This document shows positions 20,198-28,447 of a stretch of 35,639 bases of DNA, in pieces; position 1 is the stretch's first letter; every line of letters begins with the position of its first letter. Origin of the DNA: a virus; the IMG/VR virus record IMGVR_UViG_3300010430_000264, positions 1 to 35,639 of that record; one strand, written 5' to 3'. The notes under the pieces are model-generated. The model was not told where the DNA came from and made no database searches. It saw only the letters and a list, made by a program, of their open reading frames with translations. A program made the position numbers and the translations under genes.

Positions 20198-22723
20198 TTA
20201 CCCCGCTCCCAGGACGAACCGGTCATACTGCACGCCCACCTGATTGACAGTGCGCCCAGCCCGGGCCCGCTCGACGGTCGTCCTGGGCAGGAAGCTCTGC
20301 TCATTGATGATGATCTGCTGGCCGATGGTCTGGCCCCCAGGAGTCTGCCCAGGCGGCTGCACGGTGGCGCCCAGGGTCAAGCTGCTGTCCCCGCCGCCCA
20401 GTGCGCCGGGCGCCCCCAGGGCGCTGGCCACGACGTTCAGCGCCAGCCGCTTGAAGATCTCGCGGGTGATGGCCGCACCGATCTGGGCCAGGGCGGACAG
20501 GAACGCGGTCTTGATCGCCTCGGCGGCATTGCGGCCCTTCGTGATCGCGGCATTGAACCCGGCCGTGACCACGCGGTTGAACGTGCTGTTCACCGTGTCG
20601 CCCACCTGGTTCCAGATCCGATAGAATCCGGACAGCTGCGACGGCTCCGGCAGGGGGAAGTCCACGGTGTCGGGCAGCGCCTCGTAAATCTCGGTCGCGG
20701 CCAGGCCGGCAGCCTCCAGGCCGTCCGGCTTCACCCGCTCGAGCGCGGCGGCCAGGGCGGCAGCGAAGCCCAGGGCATCTTCCGACGAGCGGCCGGCGGC
20801 GTCGATCTCCTCGCGCCAGTTGCCGATGTTGTCGGTCATCTCCTCAATCGCCACACCGGCCACGCGGATGTCCACGGCCAGGCCCCGCATCGACTTGGCG
20901 GCAGCGGCAGCAGCAGACCCGATCCCGAACGGCAGCCCCTCGATCTTCTCCAGCAGGCCGGCGATCCCGTCGATGATGCCAGCGGCCAGGTCCAGGAAGA
21001 ACTTCCGCACTTCGCCCAGGGCGTTGATGAGGAACCCGGCGGCCCTGGGGATCCACTTGCCCAGGAAGTCCGCGATGGCCTCCAGCACCGGACCCAGGAT
21101 CGTGGAGAAGATGCTGGAGAGACCCTTCCAGGCGAGAGACAGGTCCACCAGGAACACCTGCACCAGCGCCGTCGCGACGTTGATGATGGTCCCGATGATT
21201 GTCTTCAGCACGTCGAACACCGGCAGCAGGACGCGACCGATGTTCTTGGCCACGGCCCCGAAGTTCTCCACGATCACGCGGCGCCAGGTTTCCGATCCCG
21301 TGCGCCAGGCGTTCACCAGGAGCGCAGCCCCGGCGATCACGGCGGCCAGGGGACCGGAGAAAGCCAGCAGGCTGGCCTTCGCTGCCGCCGCGCCGCCGGC
21401 GAGGGTGAGGAACGTCTGCGCCAGGGACACCAGCGCGGCAGCCCCCTGGGCCAGCAGGCCGAAGGCGAAGATCGCGGGGCCGATTGCAGCGGCTATGCCG
21501 GCCACGATTGTGACCATGCGCAGCAGCTTCGGATTCGTCTCGGCCAGGCGCTGGGCCAGGCCGGTCGCTTTCTCGGCCAGGCGGGTCACCGCCTGAAGCA
21601 GCCCGCTCTGGGCAATCGCGATCAGCAGACCCTCGGCCGCAGACTTGAGCTTGATAAGCTGGCCGTTCAGGCCCTCCAGCTGCTTCTCTGCGACCCGCTT
21701 GGCCTCGCCGCCCACGTCGCCCAGGCCCTTCGTGAAGTCGCGCAGGGCCTGTCCGCCGGCCAGCTGGAGCGCGACGATAGCCTTGCCCGCGCGGTCGCCG
21801 AAGATCCCGATGGCCTCGCCGGCGTCTACGCCCTTCGCGTTCAACTCGTCGATGATGTCGGCCAGCGGCTTGACGTTGCCTTCAGCGTCCCGGGCGCTGA
21901 TGCCCAGCTTGGTCAGGCCCTTGTTCGCCGTGCTCGAGGGATCGGCCAGGCGAGACAGTGCGCGGGCCAGGGCGGTGCCGCCCAGGCTGCCCTTCAGACC
22001 ACGATCCGCCAGGAGGCTGATCGCGGCGGTGGTCTCCTCGATGGGGCGCCCCAGGCTGGCGGCAGTACCGGCCGCGAACTTCATGGCCTCGCCGATGTCC
22101 AGGACCGTCTGGTTCGCCCTGGTGCTCGCGGCGGCCAGCAGGTCCGCGATGTGCGGAGCCTGCGCGGCGTCCTTGTTGTAACCGCGCAGCACGTCGGCCG
22201 TGATGCTGGTCGCCTCTGCCAGCTCCAGCTGCCCCGCTGCGGCCAGGTCGAGGGTAGCGGGCAGGGCGGCCACGATCTCGTCCTGGGCGAAGCCGGCCTG
22301 GGCCAGCAGCCCCTGAGCGCCGGCGGCCTGGGTCGCGCTGAACGCGGTGGTCCGACCCAGGTCCAGGGCCTGCTGCTTCAGCTTCTCCAGCTGCGAGCCG
22401 GTGGCCTTCGTCAGCGCCTCGACCCGTTTCATCCCGGCTTCAAAGTTGCCGGCGGCCCGCAGGCTGGCCACGCCGATCCCCACGATGGGGAGCGTCAGGC
22501 TGGTGCTCATGTTCCGGCCGATGCTCTTGGAGCGACTGGAGAGTTTGTTCATCCCCGTTTCCACGCGCCGCAGATGCTTCCGCATTGCCGCCGTGGTCTT
22601 GTCGCTTTTCTGGCGCATCGAGTCGTAGGATTTGTTCACACCCTTGACGGAGTTCTTCACGGACGTGAATGCCCGCTTGGTGCGATCCACCGCCTCAAAT
22701 GTAAACTTCGCCCTGGCTCCCAT
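20198..22723 (-). CDS. Tail tape measure protein
   Basis: 841 residues. Residues ~60-400 match the TP901-type tape measure core: SLTLPIVGIGVASLRAAGNFEAGMKRVEALT, GRTTAFSATQAAGAQGLLAQAGF and DLLAAASTRANQTVLDIGEAMKFAAGTAASLG. Hydrophobic segments at about 390-480 fit the membrane-active part that passes DNA at injection. By the usual rule of ~1.5 angstrom per residue a tail of roughly 120-130 nm is expected. It lies after the G/GT chaperone pair, as in lambda, and ATG at 22723 starts three bases after the GT stop. Confidence 0.92.
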   Translation of the reverse strand: MGARAKFTFEAVDRTKRAFTSVKNSVKGVNKSYDSMRQKSDKTTAAMRKHLRRVETGMNKLSSRSKSIGRNMSTSLTLPIVGIGVASLRAAGNFEAGMKRVEALTKATGSQLEKLKQQALDLGRTTAFSATQAAGAQGLLAQAGFAQDEIVAALPATLDLAAAGQLELAEATSITADVLRGYNKDAAQAPHIADLLAAASTRANQTVLDIGEAMKFAAGTAASLGRPIEETTAAISLLADRGLKGSLGGTALARALSRLADPSSTANKGLTKLGISARDAEGNVKPLADIIDELNAKGVDAGEAIGIFGDRAGKAIVALQLAGGQALRDFTKGLGDVGGEAKRVAEKQLEGLNGQLIKLKSAAEGLLIAIAQSGLLQAVTRLAEKATGLAQRLAETNPKLLRMVTIVAGIAAAIGPAIFAFGLLAQGAAALVSLAQTFLTLAGGAAAAKASLLAFSGPLAAVIAGAALLVNAWRTGSETWRRVIVENFGAVAKNIGRVLLPVFDVLKTIIGTIINVATALVQVFLVDLSLAWKGLSSIFSTILGPVLEAIADFLGKWIPRAAGFLINALGEVRKFFLDLAAGIIDGIAGLLEKIEGLPFGIGSAAAAAAKSMRGLAVDIRVAGVAIEEMTDNIGNWREEIDAAGRSSEDALGFAAALAAALERVKPDGLEAAGLAATEIYEALPDTVDFPLPEPSQLSGFYRIWNQVGDTVNSTFNRVVTAGFNAAITKGRNAAEAIKTAFLSALAQIGAAITREIFKRLALNVVASALGAPGALGGGDSSLTLGATVQPPGQTPGGQTIGQQIIINEQSFLPRTTVERARAGRTVNQVGVQYDRFVLGAG

Positions 22724-22726
22724 GAC

Positions 22727-23328
22727 CTACCAGCCTCCGCCCAGCTCTTTCATCAGCGCGAGTTCCTGCCCGAACTCTGGATCACGCTGTCGGTAGTAGC
22801 GCAGCCATCGCAGTGTTTTCTCCAGCGACCAGCTGCCGATTTCGTCCTCATCAACCCCCCGCCTGTCCGCCAACTCCATGACGACTTCCAGCAGGGGGTT
22901 CTTTAGTTTTTTGCCGCCTCCTCGTCGGCCGTGCCCACGGCCTCCATCGCGAGTTCGCCCAGCCAAGTGCCAAGCTCCATCAGGATCGCCGGGCGCGTGC
23001 TGCGGCGGAGCCACACCTTGTCAGCACCGGACAGCATCGGCTCGCCATTCTCGTCGGCCGACAACAGCACCACCACGTCCACCATGTTCTCGATCACCTG
23101 GTCAGTGGAAAGCTCTTCCTTGCCTTCCTCGGGCGTCAGCAGGCGCACCGCATCGCGCAGCTGATCCATGCTCACTTCGGCCAGGTAGACGGTCCAGGTC
23201 ACGCCGGTGCGCAGTTCGATGTCCAGGTGCGGCATTGCCTCGGCGCTGGACTGAAAATCCTCGGCCAGCAGCTGCTTCAGCTGATCGTTCCGCTGGCGGG
23301 AGTGGCGTTCCTTCAGGCTCTTGCTCAT
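22727..23328 (-). CDS. Tail assembly chaperone GT fusion made by -1 frameshifting
   Basis: If the ribosome slips at A-AAA-AAC (22906-22912), the G reading frame joins a 59-residue frame starting LKNPLLEVVMELADRRGVDEDEIGSW and ending at 22727, giving about 200 residues. The extension has the look of lambda gpT (SLEKTLRWLRYYRQRDPEFGQELALMKEL). In lambda G:GT are made in an unequal ratio and both load onto the tape measure. There is no ribosome site or suitable start for the T frame alone, so the shifted product is the expected way to express it. Confidence 0.8.
22903..23328 (-). CDS. Tail assembly chaperone, gpG-like
   Basis: 141 residues from the ATG at 23328, with CAGGAGAAACGACC as ribosome site; the upstream in-frame extension lies in the terminator region. 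DIELRTGVTWTVYLAEVSMDQLRDAVRLLTPEEG...MVDVVVLLSADENG fits a short tail chaperone upstream of the tape measure. The frame ends GCA-AAA-AAC-TAA: the last two sense codons are part of the slippery heptamer, so termination competes with the -1 shift into the gpT-like frame. Confidence 0.85.
   Translation of the reverse strand: MSKSLKERHSRQRNDQLKQLLAEDFQSSAEAMPHLDIELRTGVTWTVYLAEVSMDQLRDAVRLLTPEEGKEELSTDQVIENMVDVVVLLSADENGEPMLSGADKVWLRRSTRPAILMELGTWLGELAMEAVGTADEEAAKN
22906..22912 (-). promoter_or_regulatory. -1 programmed frameshift site A-AAA-AAC
   Basis: On the minus strand the heptamer AAAAAAC is in the zero-frame register A AAA AAC and touches the G stop codon TAA. A shift of -1 joins G to the 59-residue T-like frame without a gap. 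A,AAA,AAC is one of the most efficient bacterial slippery sequences. The TAA directly after it is a further known stimulator. Confidence 0.82.
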
Positions 23329-23355
23329 GGTCGTTTCTCCTGCTGGTGGGGTCGC

Positions 23356-23374
23356 CGCCGGCGGAGTGCCGGCG
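23356..23374 (-). other. Stem-loop in the leader of the gpG-like gene
   Basis: CGCCGGC, a five-base loop and GCCGGCG form a perfect 7-bp stem about 28 bases ahead of the chaperone start codon, after the tail-tube terminator. Possibly an mRNA 5'-end stabiliser for read-through or processed transcripts. Confidence 0.45.
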
Positions 23375-23393
23375 AGCGTGGTGGGGTGATGTA

Positions 23394-23435
23394 GAAAGCG
23401 CGGTCCGGGCAAGCCCCACCTCCCCCGAACCGCGC
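23394..23435 (-). terminator. Terminator after the major tail protein gene
   Basis: GCGCGGTTCGGG and CCCGGACCGCGC pair over 12 positions with one G-U wobble and a 14-base loop, followed on the minus strand by TTTC. It lies in a 131-base gap after the tail-tube gene. A partial terminator here would raise tail-tube mRNA relative to the chaperone and tape measure genes. Confidence 0.65.
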
Positions 23436-23459
23436 CAGGCCCGCTCTCGCGGACGCCGC

Positions 23460-23882
23460 TTACGCCTGAGTGTCCTTCAGCAGCCGGTTCCGGAAGTTGA
23501 AGGTGCGGGTCACCGCGCTGCTGGCGTCGCCGCTGTACTCGATGCTCGTGATGCGGACCTTGCCGCTGGCGTCGTTGCCGACGCTGGTCAGCTCGGGCAA
23601 GCCCGTGCCCACGCCACGCGGATACAGGTGCAGCTCGACATCGTCGCCGATGTCCAGGGCCTCCTGCTCGCCATCCGCGTCATCGAAGTAAACCGCGAAG
23701 TTGCCGCCGGCGCTGACGAGCCCGGTCAGGAATCGTTTCTCGGTGTCGCCCAGGGCGGAGAGCTCCAGCTCCTCGCCTTCTTCGTTGTACTGCCAGCCCG
23801 TGACTTCCCCTACCTGAGCAGAGGTCGAAGGCGTTTCGGCGTCCGTATAAACAGCGCCCTCACGCCCGTGGTGTGCAGCCAT
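23460..23882 (-). CDS. Major tail (tube) protein, gpV-like
   Basis: 140 residues, beta-rich, acidic, with the features of siphophage tube proteins: a start GREGAVYTDAETPSTSAQVGEVTGWQYNEEGEELELSALGD, a GNFAVYFDD strand, and an end SSAVTRTFNFRNRL. It lies between the U-like gene and the G chaperone, the lambda position of V. The following terminator and its own leader fit high-level expression. Confidence 0.85.
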   Translation of the reverse strand: MAAHHGREGAVYTDAETPSTSAQVGEVTGWQYNEEGEELELSALGDTEKRFLTGLVSAGGNFAVYFDDADGEQEALDIGDDVELHLYPRGVGTGLPELTSVGNDASGKVRITSIEYSGDASSAVTRTFNFRNRLLKDTQA

Positions 23883-23887
23883 TACAG

Positions 23888-24442
23888 CTACCTCCTTACG
23901 CTTGGATCGTTCGGGTCCACGCGGTAGATGACCGCCCAGACCATCGTGAGGAGCGCCAGCGGTTTGCCGCCGCCCGCCTCCATGTCGAGAGACGATTCAG
24001 TGCTCGCCATCTCGATGTGATGCACCAGGGCGCGAAGGCCGCCGCTAGTGCTGAGTGTCTGCTCGGCCGTGAGCGCCAGGGCATCCAGCTGGTCGTCCGG
24101 GATCGGGGTGGCGTCCTGCGGCGCCTTGACCCTGATCTCTAGCATCAGTTCTACCTGACGGAAGTGGGCCCCGGAAGTGGGGATTCCCCCGGAGTAATTG
24201 CCCATCACGGCCTGGTCTTCGACCACAACCTCGCGGCGCGTGAATACGCGGCCGGCGGGCAGTTCGGCGTTCTTGTACGGCCACACTCGCCCGGCCCGCA
24301 CTTCCTCGAGGTCGGCGGGGACCATAGCCGTCTGCAGTTCGGACGTGGCCACGTCGCGGATCTGCTTTCTCAGGTGATCGGCCAATGTCTCCTCCGTGAT
24401 CTTGATCCGGAAGTCGTGCAGCCTGAATACATCGCCGGCCAT
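23888..24442 (-). CDS. Tail terminator-like protein (gpU-like position)
   Basis: 184 residues. The N-terminus is helical (ITEETLADHLRKQIRDVATSELQTAMVPADLEEV), followed by beta strands (VELMLEIRVKAPQD) and the end LALLTMVWAVIYRVDPNDPS, the 'strand-helix-strand' layout of tail terminators that stop tube growth. It lies immediately before the tube gene, where lambda has U. The ATG directly follows the upstream stop. Sequence match to gpU is weak, so the call depends on fold pattern and position. Confidence 0.65.
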   Translation of the reverse strand: MAGDVFRLHDFRIKITEETLADHLRKQIRDVATSELQTAMVPADLEEVRAGRVWPYKNAELPAGRVFTRREVVVEDQAVMGNYSGGIPTSGAHFRQVELMLEIRVKAPQDATPIPDDQLDALALTAEQTLSTSGGLRALVHHIEMASTESSLDMEAGGGKPLALLTMVWAVIYRVDPNDPSVRR

Positions 24443-24904
24443 CTATGAACCGCCCGGGGTGGGCTTGTCCGGATCGGCCGGGGAGTTGGCGAACTGCACC
24501 TGAAACTCCCAGTCGGTGTTCGGGAATGCGTCCATCAAATCGGTGATGTCCACCAGGCGCGTGCTCAAGCCGTCGAACAGGTTGCGGGGCTGCACGGACA
24601 TGACGACATCCCACTCGTCCGTGCCCTGCGGCCTGGCGAAGATGTACAGCCGATCCAGCCCGTCCGGGACGCTGGTATGCCAGTCGCCCACGATCTCGAT
24701 GATGACGCTGCCGCGAAAGTTCGCGGGGATCGCGCTCGCCGGCAGGGCGGTCATCCGGATCGCGGTGGCCTCGCCGCCGTCCGGTGTAAAGAGACGGCAG
24801 AAGGTGGCCTCATCCGTGTCATAGCCCAGGGTCGGATCGTTCACCTGGCCGCCGGGCGACGGGAACGACTGGTGCGCGGTGGGGCGAAGGGTCTCCTGCA
24901 TCAT
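24443..24904 (-). CDS. Head-tail/tail completion hypothetical protein
   Basis: 153 residues from the ATG at 24904 inside an ATGA overlap; a second ATG follows directly. The text VIIEIVGDWHTSVPDGLDRLYIFARPQGTDEWDVVMSVQPRNL suggests a beta-sandwich. It is inserted between the Z-like and U-like genes, a place not occupied in lambda. Not recognised; a structural accessory protein is likely. Confidence 0.65.
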   Translation of the reverse strand: MMQETLRPTAHQSFPSPGGQVNDPTLGYDTDEATFCRLFTPDGGEATAIRMTALPASAIPANFRGSVIIEIVGDWHTSVPDGLDRLYIFARPQGTDEWDVVMSVQPRNLFDGLSTRLVDITDLMDAFPNTDWEFQVQFANSPADPDKPTPGGS

Positions 24905-25524
24905 TCCTCGATGCCCTCCCGCACGAAGCTGGCGGAGCGGTAGCTGCCCCGCTGCTCGAGCGCGGTGGCCAGCTTGCGCAGGAAGAACTGGGGCCACTCC
25001 CGTTGTTTCTTCCTGAAGATCGGCGGCGTCATCACGGACGCGGTCTTGTTCAGCGGCACGGCCATCGTGGCCACCGGCGTCCGGTTCTTGCCCTTGCGCC
25101 GCACGATGATGTTATCGACCCCGGCCTTGCTGATCGGGAACGCGCCTATCGCGGTCTGACCGATCTTCCTGGCGGTGACACCGCCGGCCGGTGCTGTGCG
25201 TTGGCCCTTCCTGGCGCCAGGCGGACGCCCAGGCTTCCGGCCCTGCTGCACGGGGTTCAGATTCTTCCAGCCGATGTTCCGCTTGTAGACGTAGACCGTG
25301 GCCCGGTAGGTCGTCCGGTTTGCCCTGGTGAGTTTGATGCGCCGGCGGATCACAGCCGTGGGCACGCCCAGGGTTGTGGACAGGGCTTCCATCGCTTCGT
25401 TGCGGCCTTCGCGGGCCTTTGTGTTGAGCGTGCTGGTAGCTACGCTCGGCACGCGGTTGCGCTCGGTGTCTTCCAGGTACTGCTGGATGTCGCTGAAGTC
25501 AGCCTTGAGTGAAACCTGCGGCAT
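24901..25524 (-). CDS. Minor tail protein Z-like
   Basis: 207 residues, basic, starting MPQVSLKADFSDIQQYLEDTERNRVPSVATSTLNTKAREGRNEAME, the opening seen in lambda minor tail protein Z relatives (a completion protein at the tail end that joins the head). Longer starts would lie in the upstream gene; the ATG at 25524 follows the previous stop by one base. The middle has a Lys/Arg/Gly-rich low-complexity part (QQGRKPGRPPGARKGQ). Confidence 0.75.
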   Translation of the reverse strand: MPQVSLKADFSDIQQYLEDTERNRVPSVATSTLNTKAREGRNEAMEALSTTLGVPTAVIRRRIKLTRANRTTYRATVYVYKRNIGWKNLNPVQQGRKPGRPPGARKGQRTAPAGGVTARKIGQTAIGAFPISKAGVDNIIVRRKGKNRTPVATMAVPLNKTASVMTPPIFRKKQREWPQFFLRKLATALEQRGSYRSASFVREGIEE

Positions 25525-25525
25525 C

Positions 25526-25801
25526 TCACTGGGCCTCCAGGCGCACGGTATACCAGCCGGTCCCGTCATCGATCACCTGGAACACCGTGAACGTGGACCC
25601 GCTGCCCTTCGGCCACTCCACCGTGACGCCCTTGTCCACGGTGCCGGGGAAGTCAGCGGCGGGCGCAGTAACCTGGTAGCGGAAGCCTTCCACTTCATCC
25701 GTGTCGATCCACGCCTTGTCACCGATGACGGTGACGTCCTGGCCATCTACGACGGCCACGCTTGACGCGATCCCCAGGATTGCTTCGGCCCGCTCGGTCA
25801 C
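25526..25801 (-). CDS. Head-tail joining protein, gpFII-like
   Basis: 91 residues, a small beta-barrel pattern (VAVVDGQDVTVIGDKAWI...YQVTAPAADFPGTVDKGVTVEW...STFTVFQVIDDGTGWYTVRLE) as in lambda gpFII, which sits at the neck and forms the site for tail attachment. The start GTG has GGAGGGG upstream. It lies just before the Z-like gene, as in lambda. Confidence 0.72.
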   Translation of the reverse strand: MTERAEAILGIASSVAVVDGQDVTVIGDKAWIDTDEVEGFRYQVTAPAADFPGTVDKGVTVEWPKGSGSTFTVFQVIDDGTGWYTVRLEAQ

Positions 25802-25816
25802 TGCGCCCCTCCGCGA

Positions 25817-26257
25817 TCAGGCTTCGGTGGTTTCGGTCTCGGTCTCGTCCTCGACCTCTTCGCCGCCGCCGTTGGTCGTGATGTAGGTCTCCAGCTGATT
25901 CATCAGCCGATCCCGCTTCTGGCCCTTCTGCTCCAGGAGCAGGGCGAACTTGAAGGCGTCCACCGGCATCTTGCGGGCCTTCATGTGTCGAAGGATCACG
26001 CCCCAGCGGGCCTGGAGAACTTCGGCGACCTCGTCCTTGATGTCCTTCTTCAGCCCCTTCGGGGCCGTGACCTTCGGCCGCTTCTCCTCGTCCAGCGTCG
26101 GCACGATGCGGCCGATGTCCACCAGGCGCTGCGCCTGCGCATCGCCGTCCTGGAACTCGAGGAGGTCGCCGGGAACGACGGTCTTGGCGCGGCCCAGGCC
26201 AAACTGCTGGACTGCGCGGTACTTGATAAGCTCGTGGCGTCCGTGTCTGCGGTTCAT
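25817..26257 (-). CDS. Head completion-region hypothetical protein
   Basis: 146 residues from the ATG at 26257, with GAGGAACC as ribosome site; the longer in-frame start lies in the intergenic hairpin. The N-terminal part (ELIKYRAVQQFGLGRAKTVVPGDLLEFQDGDAQAQRLVDIGRIVPTL) is a small domain common behind capsid genes; the end is a coiled helix plus an acid-rich tail (GGGEEVEDETETETTEA). Position suggests head completion or connector. Family not identified. Confidence 0.65.
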   Translation of the reverse strand: MNRRHGRHELIKYRAVQQFGLGRAKTVVPGDLLEFQDGDAQAQRLVDIGRIVPTLDEEKRPKVTAPKGLKKDIKDEVAEVLQARWGVILRHMKARKMPVDAFKFALLLEQKGQKRDRLMNQLETYITTNGGGEEVEDETETETTEA

Positions 26258-26277
26258 GGTTCCTCTCTTGGGGTCTT

Positions 26278-26303
26278 GGCCCGGGCCCACCAGGGCCCGG
26301 GCC
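26278..26303 (-). other. Very stable hairpin after the capsid gene
   Basis: GGCCCGGGCCC, loop ACCA, GGGCCCGGGCC: a perfect 11-bp stem without a U-tract on the minus strand. It lies between the capsid stop codon and the next gene and probably protects the abundant capsid mRNA or slows read-through. Confidence 0.65.
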
Positions 26304-26329
26304 GTCAGGGATGACAGCACCGGATCAGA

Positions 26330-28447
26330 TCAGGTGATGTCCTGGATCGCGCTGACCGCGGACTCCTGCCGGAGCGCCACGTCCATCGTCTGCATCGCGG
26401 TGATGATGACGTTGCCGCTCTTGCTCACGCGCTCCACGAAGATGTCCAGCGTGCCCCAGAAGGCGAGCAGGATCTGCGCGAAGTCGAGGAAGGCGACGGT
26501 GTCGGTCGGCACCTGGTTGTCGAGGATGATGCGGTTGCCCAGCATCTGGGTCGTGGAGTCGGCCAGGTACTGCGGGAACCCGGTCTCCTTCGGCGTGGTC
26601 AGCAGGGTGCCGATGTTCACGGCCGGCGCGTGGAACGCCATGCGCGAACCCAGGGCGTTCGCCCCGGCCACGTCGGTCCACAGCTCCACGATGTCCGCCC
26701 AGTCCGGGGCGCCACCGCTGGTCACATCGCCGATGCCGGCGGTGTTGAGGTAGCCGGTCGGAGCGCCGGATGCGCCCGTGCCCTGGATCGCGCCGAAGGC
26801 GGCCTTGATGCCGATGCCCAGGGCGAGATCCTGCCGAAGGAAGTTCTCCAGGGCGATGCTGCTCTGGAGGAACAGCCGGCGGCTGGACTGGATCCAGGCG
26901 CCCACGTCGTTCGGGCGCAGCTGCACCGTGTCGAACGCGCCATCACTCTCGGTGGTGTCGGCGCCTTCGGTGGCAACCCAGTCCGGGTCACTGGCCGCGC
27001 TGCGGCGCGGGATGTCGATGTCGCCCTGGAGATTGTCCAGGACCGTGGCCTCGTTCAGCAGCGGAGTCGCCGCCCGCAGGGCGTCGATGAAGCTGCCGGA
27101 CAGAAGCTCGGTCGGCACGACAGCGCTGGCGTCGGTGCCCGCACCCGCACCCGTGTCCAGGGCCCGGCCCATCATGGCGTCGGCCTGCCGCTGGGCGGCC
27201 AGCTGCTGCGCCACGATGCCGAAGTGCTTCATCTTCGGGAACAGCCGGGGGTCCACCGCGTTCCGGTTTTCCATGACCTGGATCTCGCGGGGCACGAAGG
27301 CACCCTTCGGATCCACGCCCATCTTGTCGGCCAGGAAGTCGCTCGCCTCCAGCTCCAGGGCCGCCCGCTCGCGGGCCTTCTTGTCGCTGGGGTCGCTCAG
27401 GTAGTTGAGCAGCTTGAAGAAGCTGTACTCCTCAACCTCGCTGCGGCTCAGGCCGACCTCGCCGCCGCCCTGGCTCAGCGCCTGGCCGGGGGTCTGCGCG
27501 GAGAGCATGGCATCCAGGTAGCCCTCGGGCGACTTGTCGCTGTCGATGGCGTCCTTGATGTCCGTGATACTCTGGTTGAAACGCTCGCCGATCTTCATGA
27601 TCCGGGCGGCGCGATCCTTCTGCACCTGGCCCGCTTCGGCCACGGCCGCGTCGCGGTCCTGGACGGAAACGGTGTGCACGGTCGGCTCCTGGGGATCCCC
27701 GGACGCCGGCGTGTTGCGGTCCTTCATCTCGCTCCTGTCTTGGTGAATCTCGACTTCCTCGACTTCACCGGGTTCGGCAGTGGTGTCTTCCACCGCCATG
27801 TCGTATTCGGCCGCGTCGCTGCGCGAGATGCCCACGGTCACATCGGCAGGGTCGTCCACGAACGCGATGTGGTAGGGCTCCCAATCGACAGCCCGAACCT
27901 TCGTCACGCGCCCGCCGGCGTCCCGCTCTTCGATCATGACCTTGTGCACCTTGTAGCGTGCGCTCACGTTCTGGCGGATGCCTTCCGAAATCAGCGCCAG
28001 CTCCTCCTGGCCGGCAGCCGTGCGGGTGCTGATCTGCACGTCGGCGTGCGACTTGCGATCCTGCAACCACGCCCGGTCCACCTTGCCCACCAGCTTGCCC
28101 GCATGGGTCTCGCCGGCAGAGATGACGCTTCCTCCGGTGTTCAGCCTGTCCAGGCGCACCGAACCATCGCTATGGTCCAGCACCTCCTCCACGAAGCCGA
28201 ACTCGGGGTAATACTGGTTCGCTGGCGCTTCGCTCGCGAAGGACAGCGGCAGCTTCCCCGTCTCCTCCAGCTCGGCGCGTTCAAACGTCGCGGCCCGCTG
28301 GAATACCCCCGCACGCAAAGTGCGGGGCACGCCGTCGTCCCCTGACCCCCGGTTCCCGCCGGGAGCGGTTCTGACGTTCTCGCCCGCAGGTGCGCCGGTT
28401 CCAGCCGGCTCCTGGTGGGCAGAGGTCTTGCTAGTCTTCTTGGTCAT
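26330..28447 (-). CDS. Fused prohead protease and major capsid protein
   Basis: 705 residues. Residues ~45-215 are an HK97-type prohead protease (S78): LPLSFASE...EVLDHSDGSVRLDRLNTGG, H115 in the SAGETHAGKLVG segment, S162 in QNVSARYKV, and WEPYHIAFVDDPADVTVGISRS. A helical delta-like linker (~230-400) leads to the HK97 capsid fold: VVPTELLSGSFIDALRAATPLLNEATVLDN...IDIPRRSAASDPDWVATEGADTTES...QLRPNDVGAWIQSSRRLFLQSS. Some phages encode protease and capsid as one chain; self-cleavage then releases the shell protein. ATG at 28447 overlaps the portal gene by 17 bases. Confidence 0.9.
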   Translation of the reverse strand: MTKKTSKTSAHQEPAGTGAPAGENVRTAPGGNRGSGDDGVPRTLRAGVFQRAATFERAELEETGKLPLSFASEAPANQYYPEFGFVEEVLDHSDGSVRLDRLNTGGSVISAGETHAGKLVGKVDRAWLQDRKSHADVQISTRTAAGQEELALISEGIRQNVSARYKVHKVMIEERDAGGRVTKVRAVDWEPYHIAFVDDPADVTVGISRSDAAEYDMAVEDTTAEPGEVEEVEIHQDRSEMKDRNTPASGDPQEPTVHTVSVQDRDAAVAEAGQVQKDRAARIMKIGERFNQSITDIKDAIDSDKSPEGYLDAMLSAQTPGQALSQGGGEVGLSRSEVEEYSFFKLLNYLSDPSDKKARERAALELEASDFLADKMGVDPKGAFVPREIQVMENRNAVDPRLFPKMKHFGIVAQQLAAQRQADAMMGRALDTGAGAGTDASAVVPTELLSGSFIDALRAATPLLNEATVLDNLQGDIDIPRRSAASDPDWVATEGADTTESDGAFDTVQLRPNDVGAWIQSSRRLFLQSSIALENFLRQDLALGIGIKAAFGAIQGTGASGAPTGYLNTAGIGDVTSGGAPDWADIVELWTDVAGANALGSRMAFHAPAVNIGTLLTTPKETGFPQYLADSTTQMLGNRIILDNQVPTDTVAFLDFAQILLAFWGTLDIFVERVSKSGNVIITAMQTMDVALRQESAVSAIQDIT

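Noticed and set aside
19853-22906. Very long open frame (about 1017 codons) on the plus strand
   Set aside because: It lies antisense to the tape measure and tail-tip genes. In GC-rich DNA, antisense frames stay open because stop codons are rare; its protein is rich in Arg, Gln, Gly, His and Leu without any domain.
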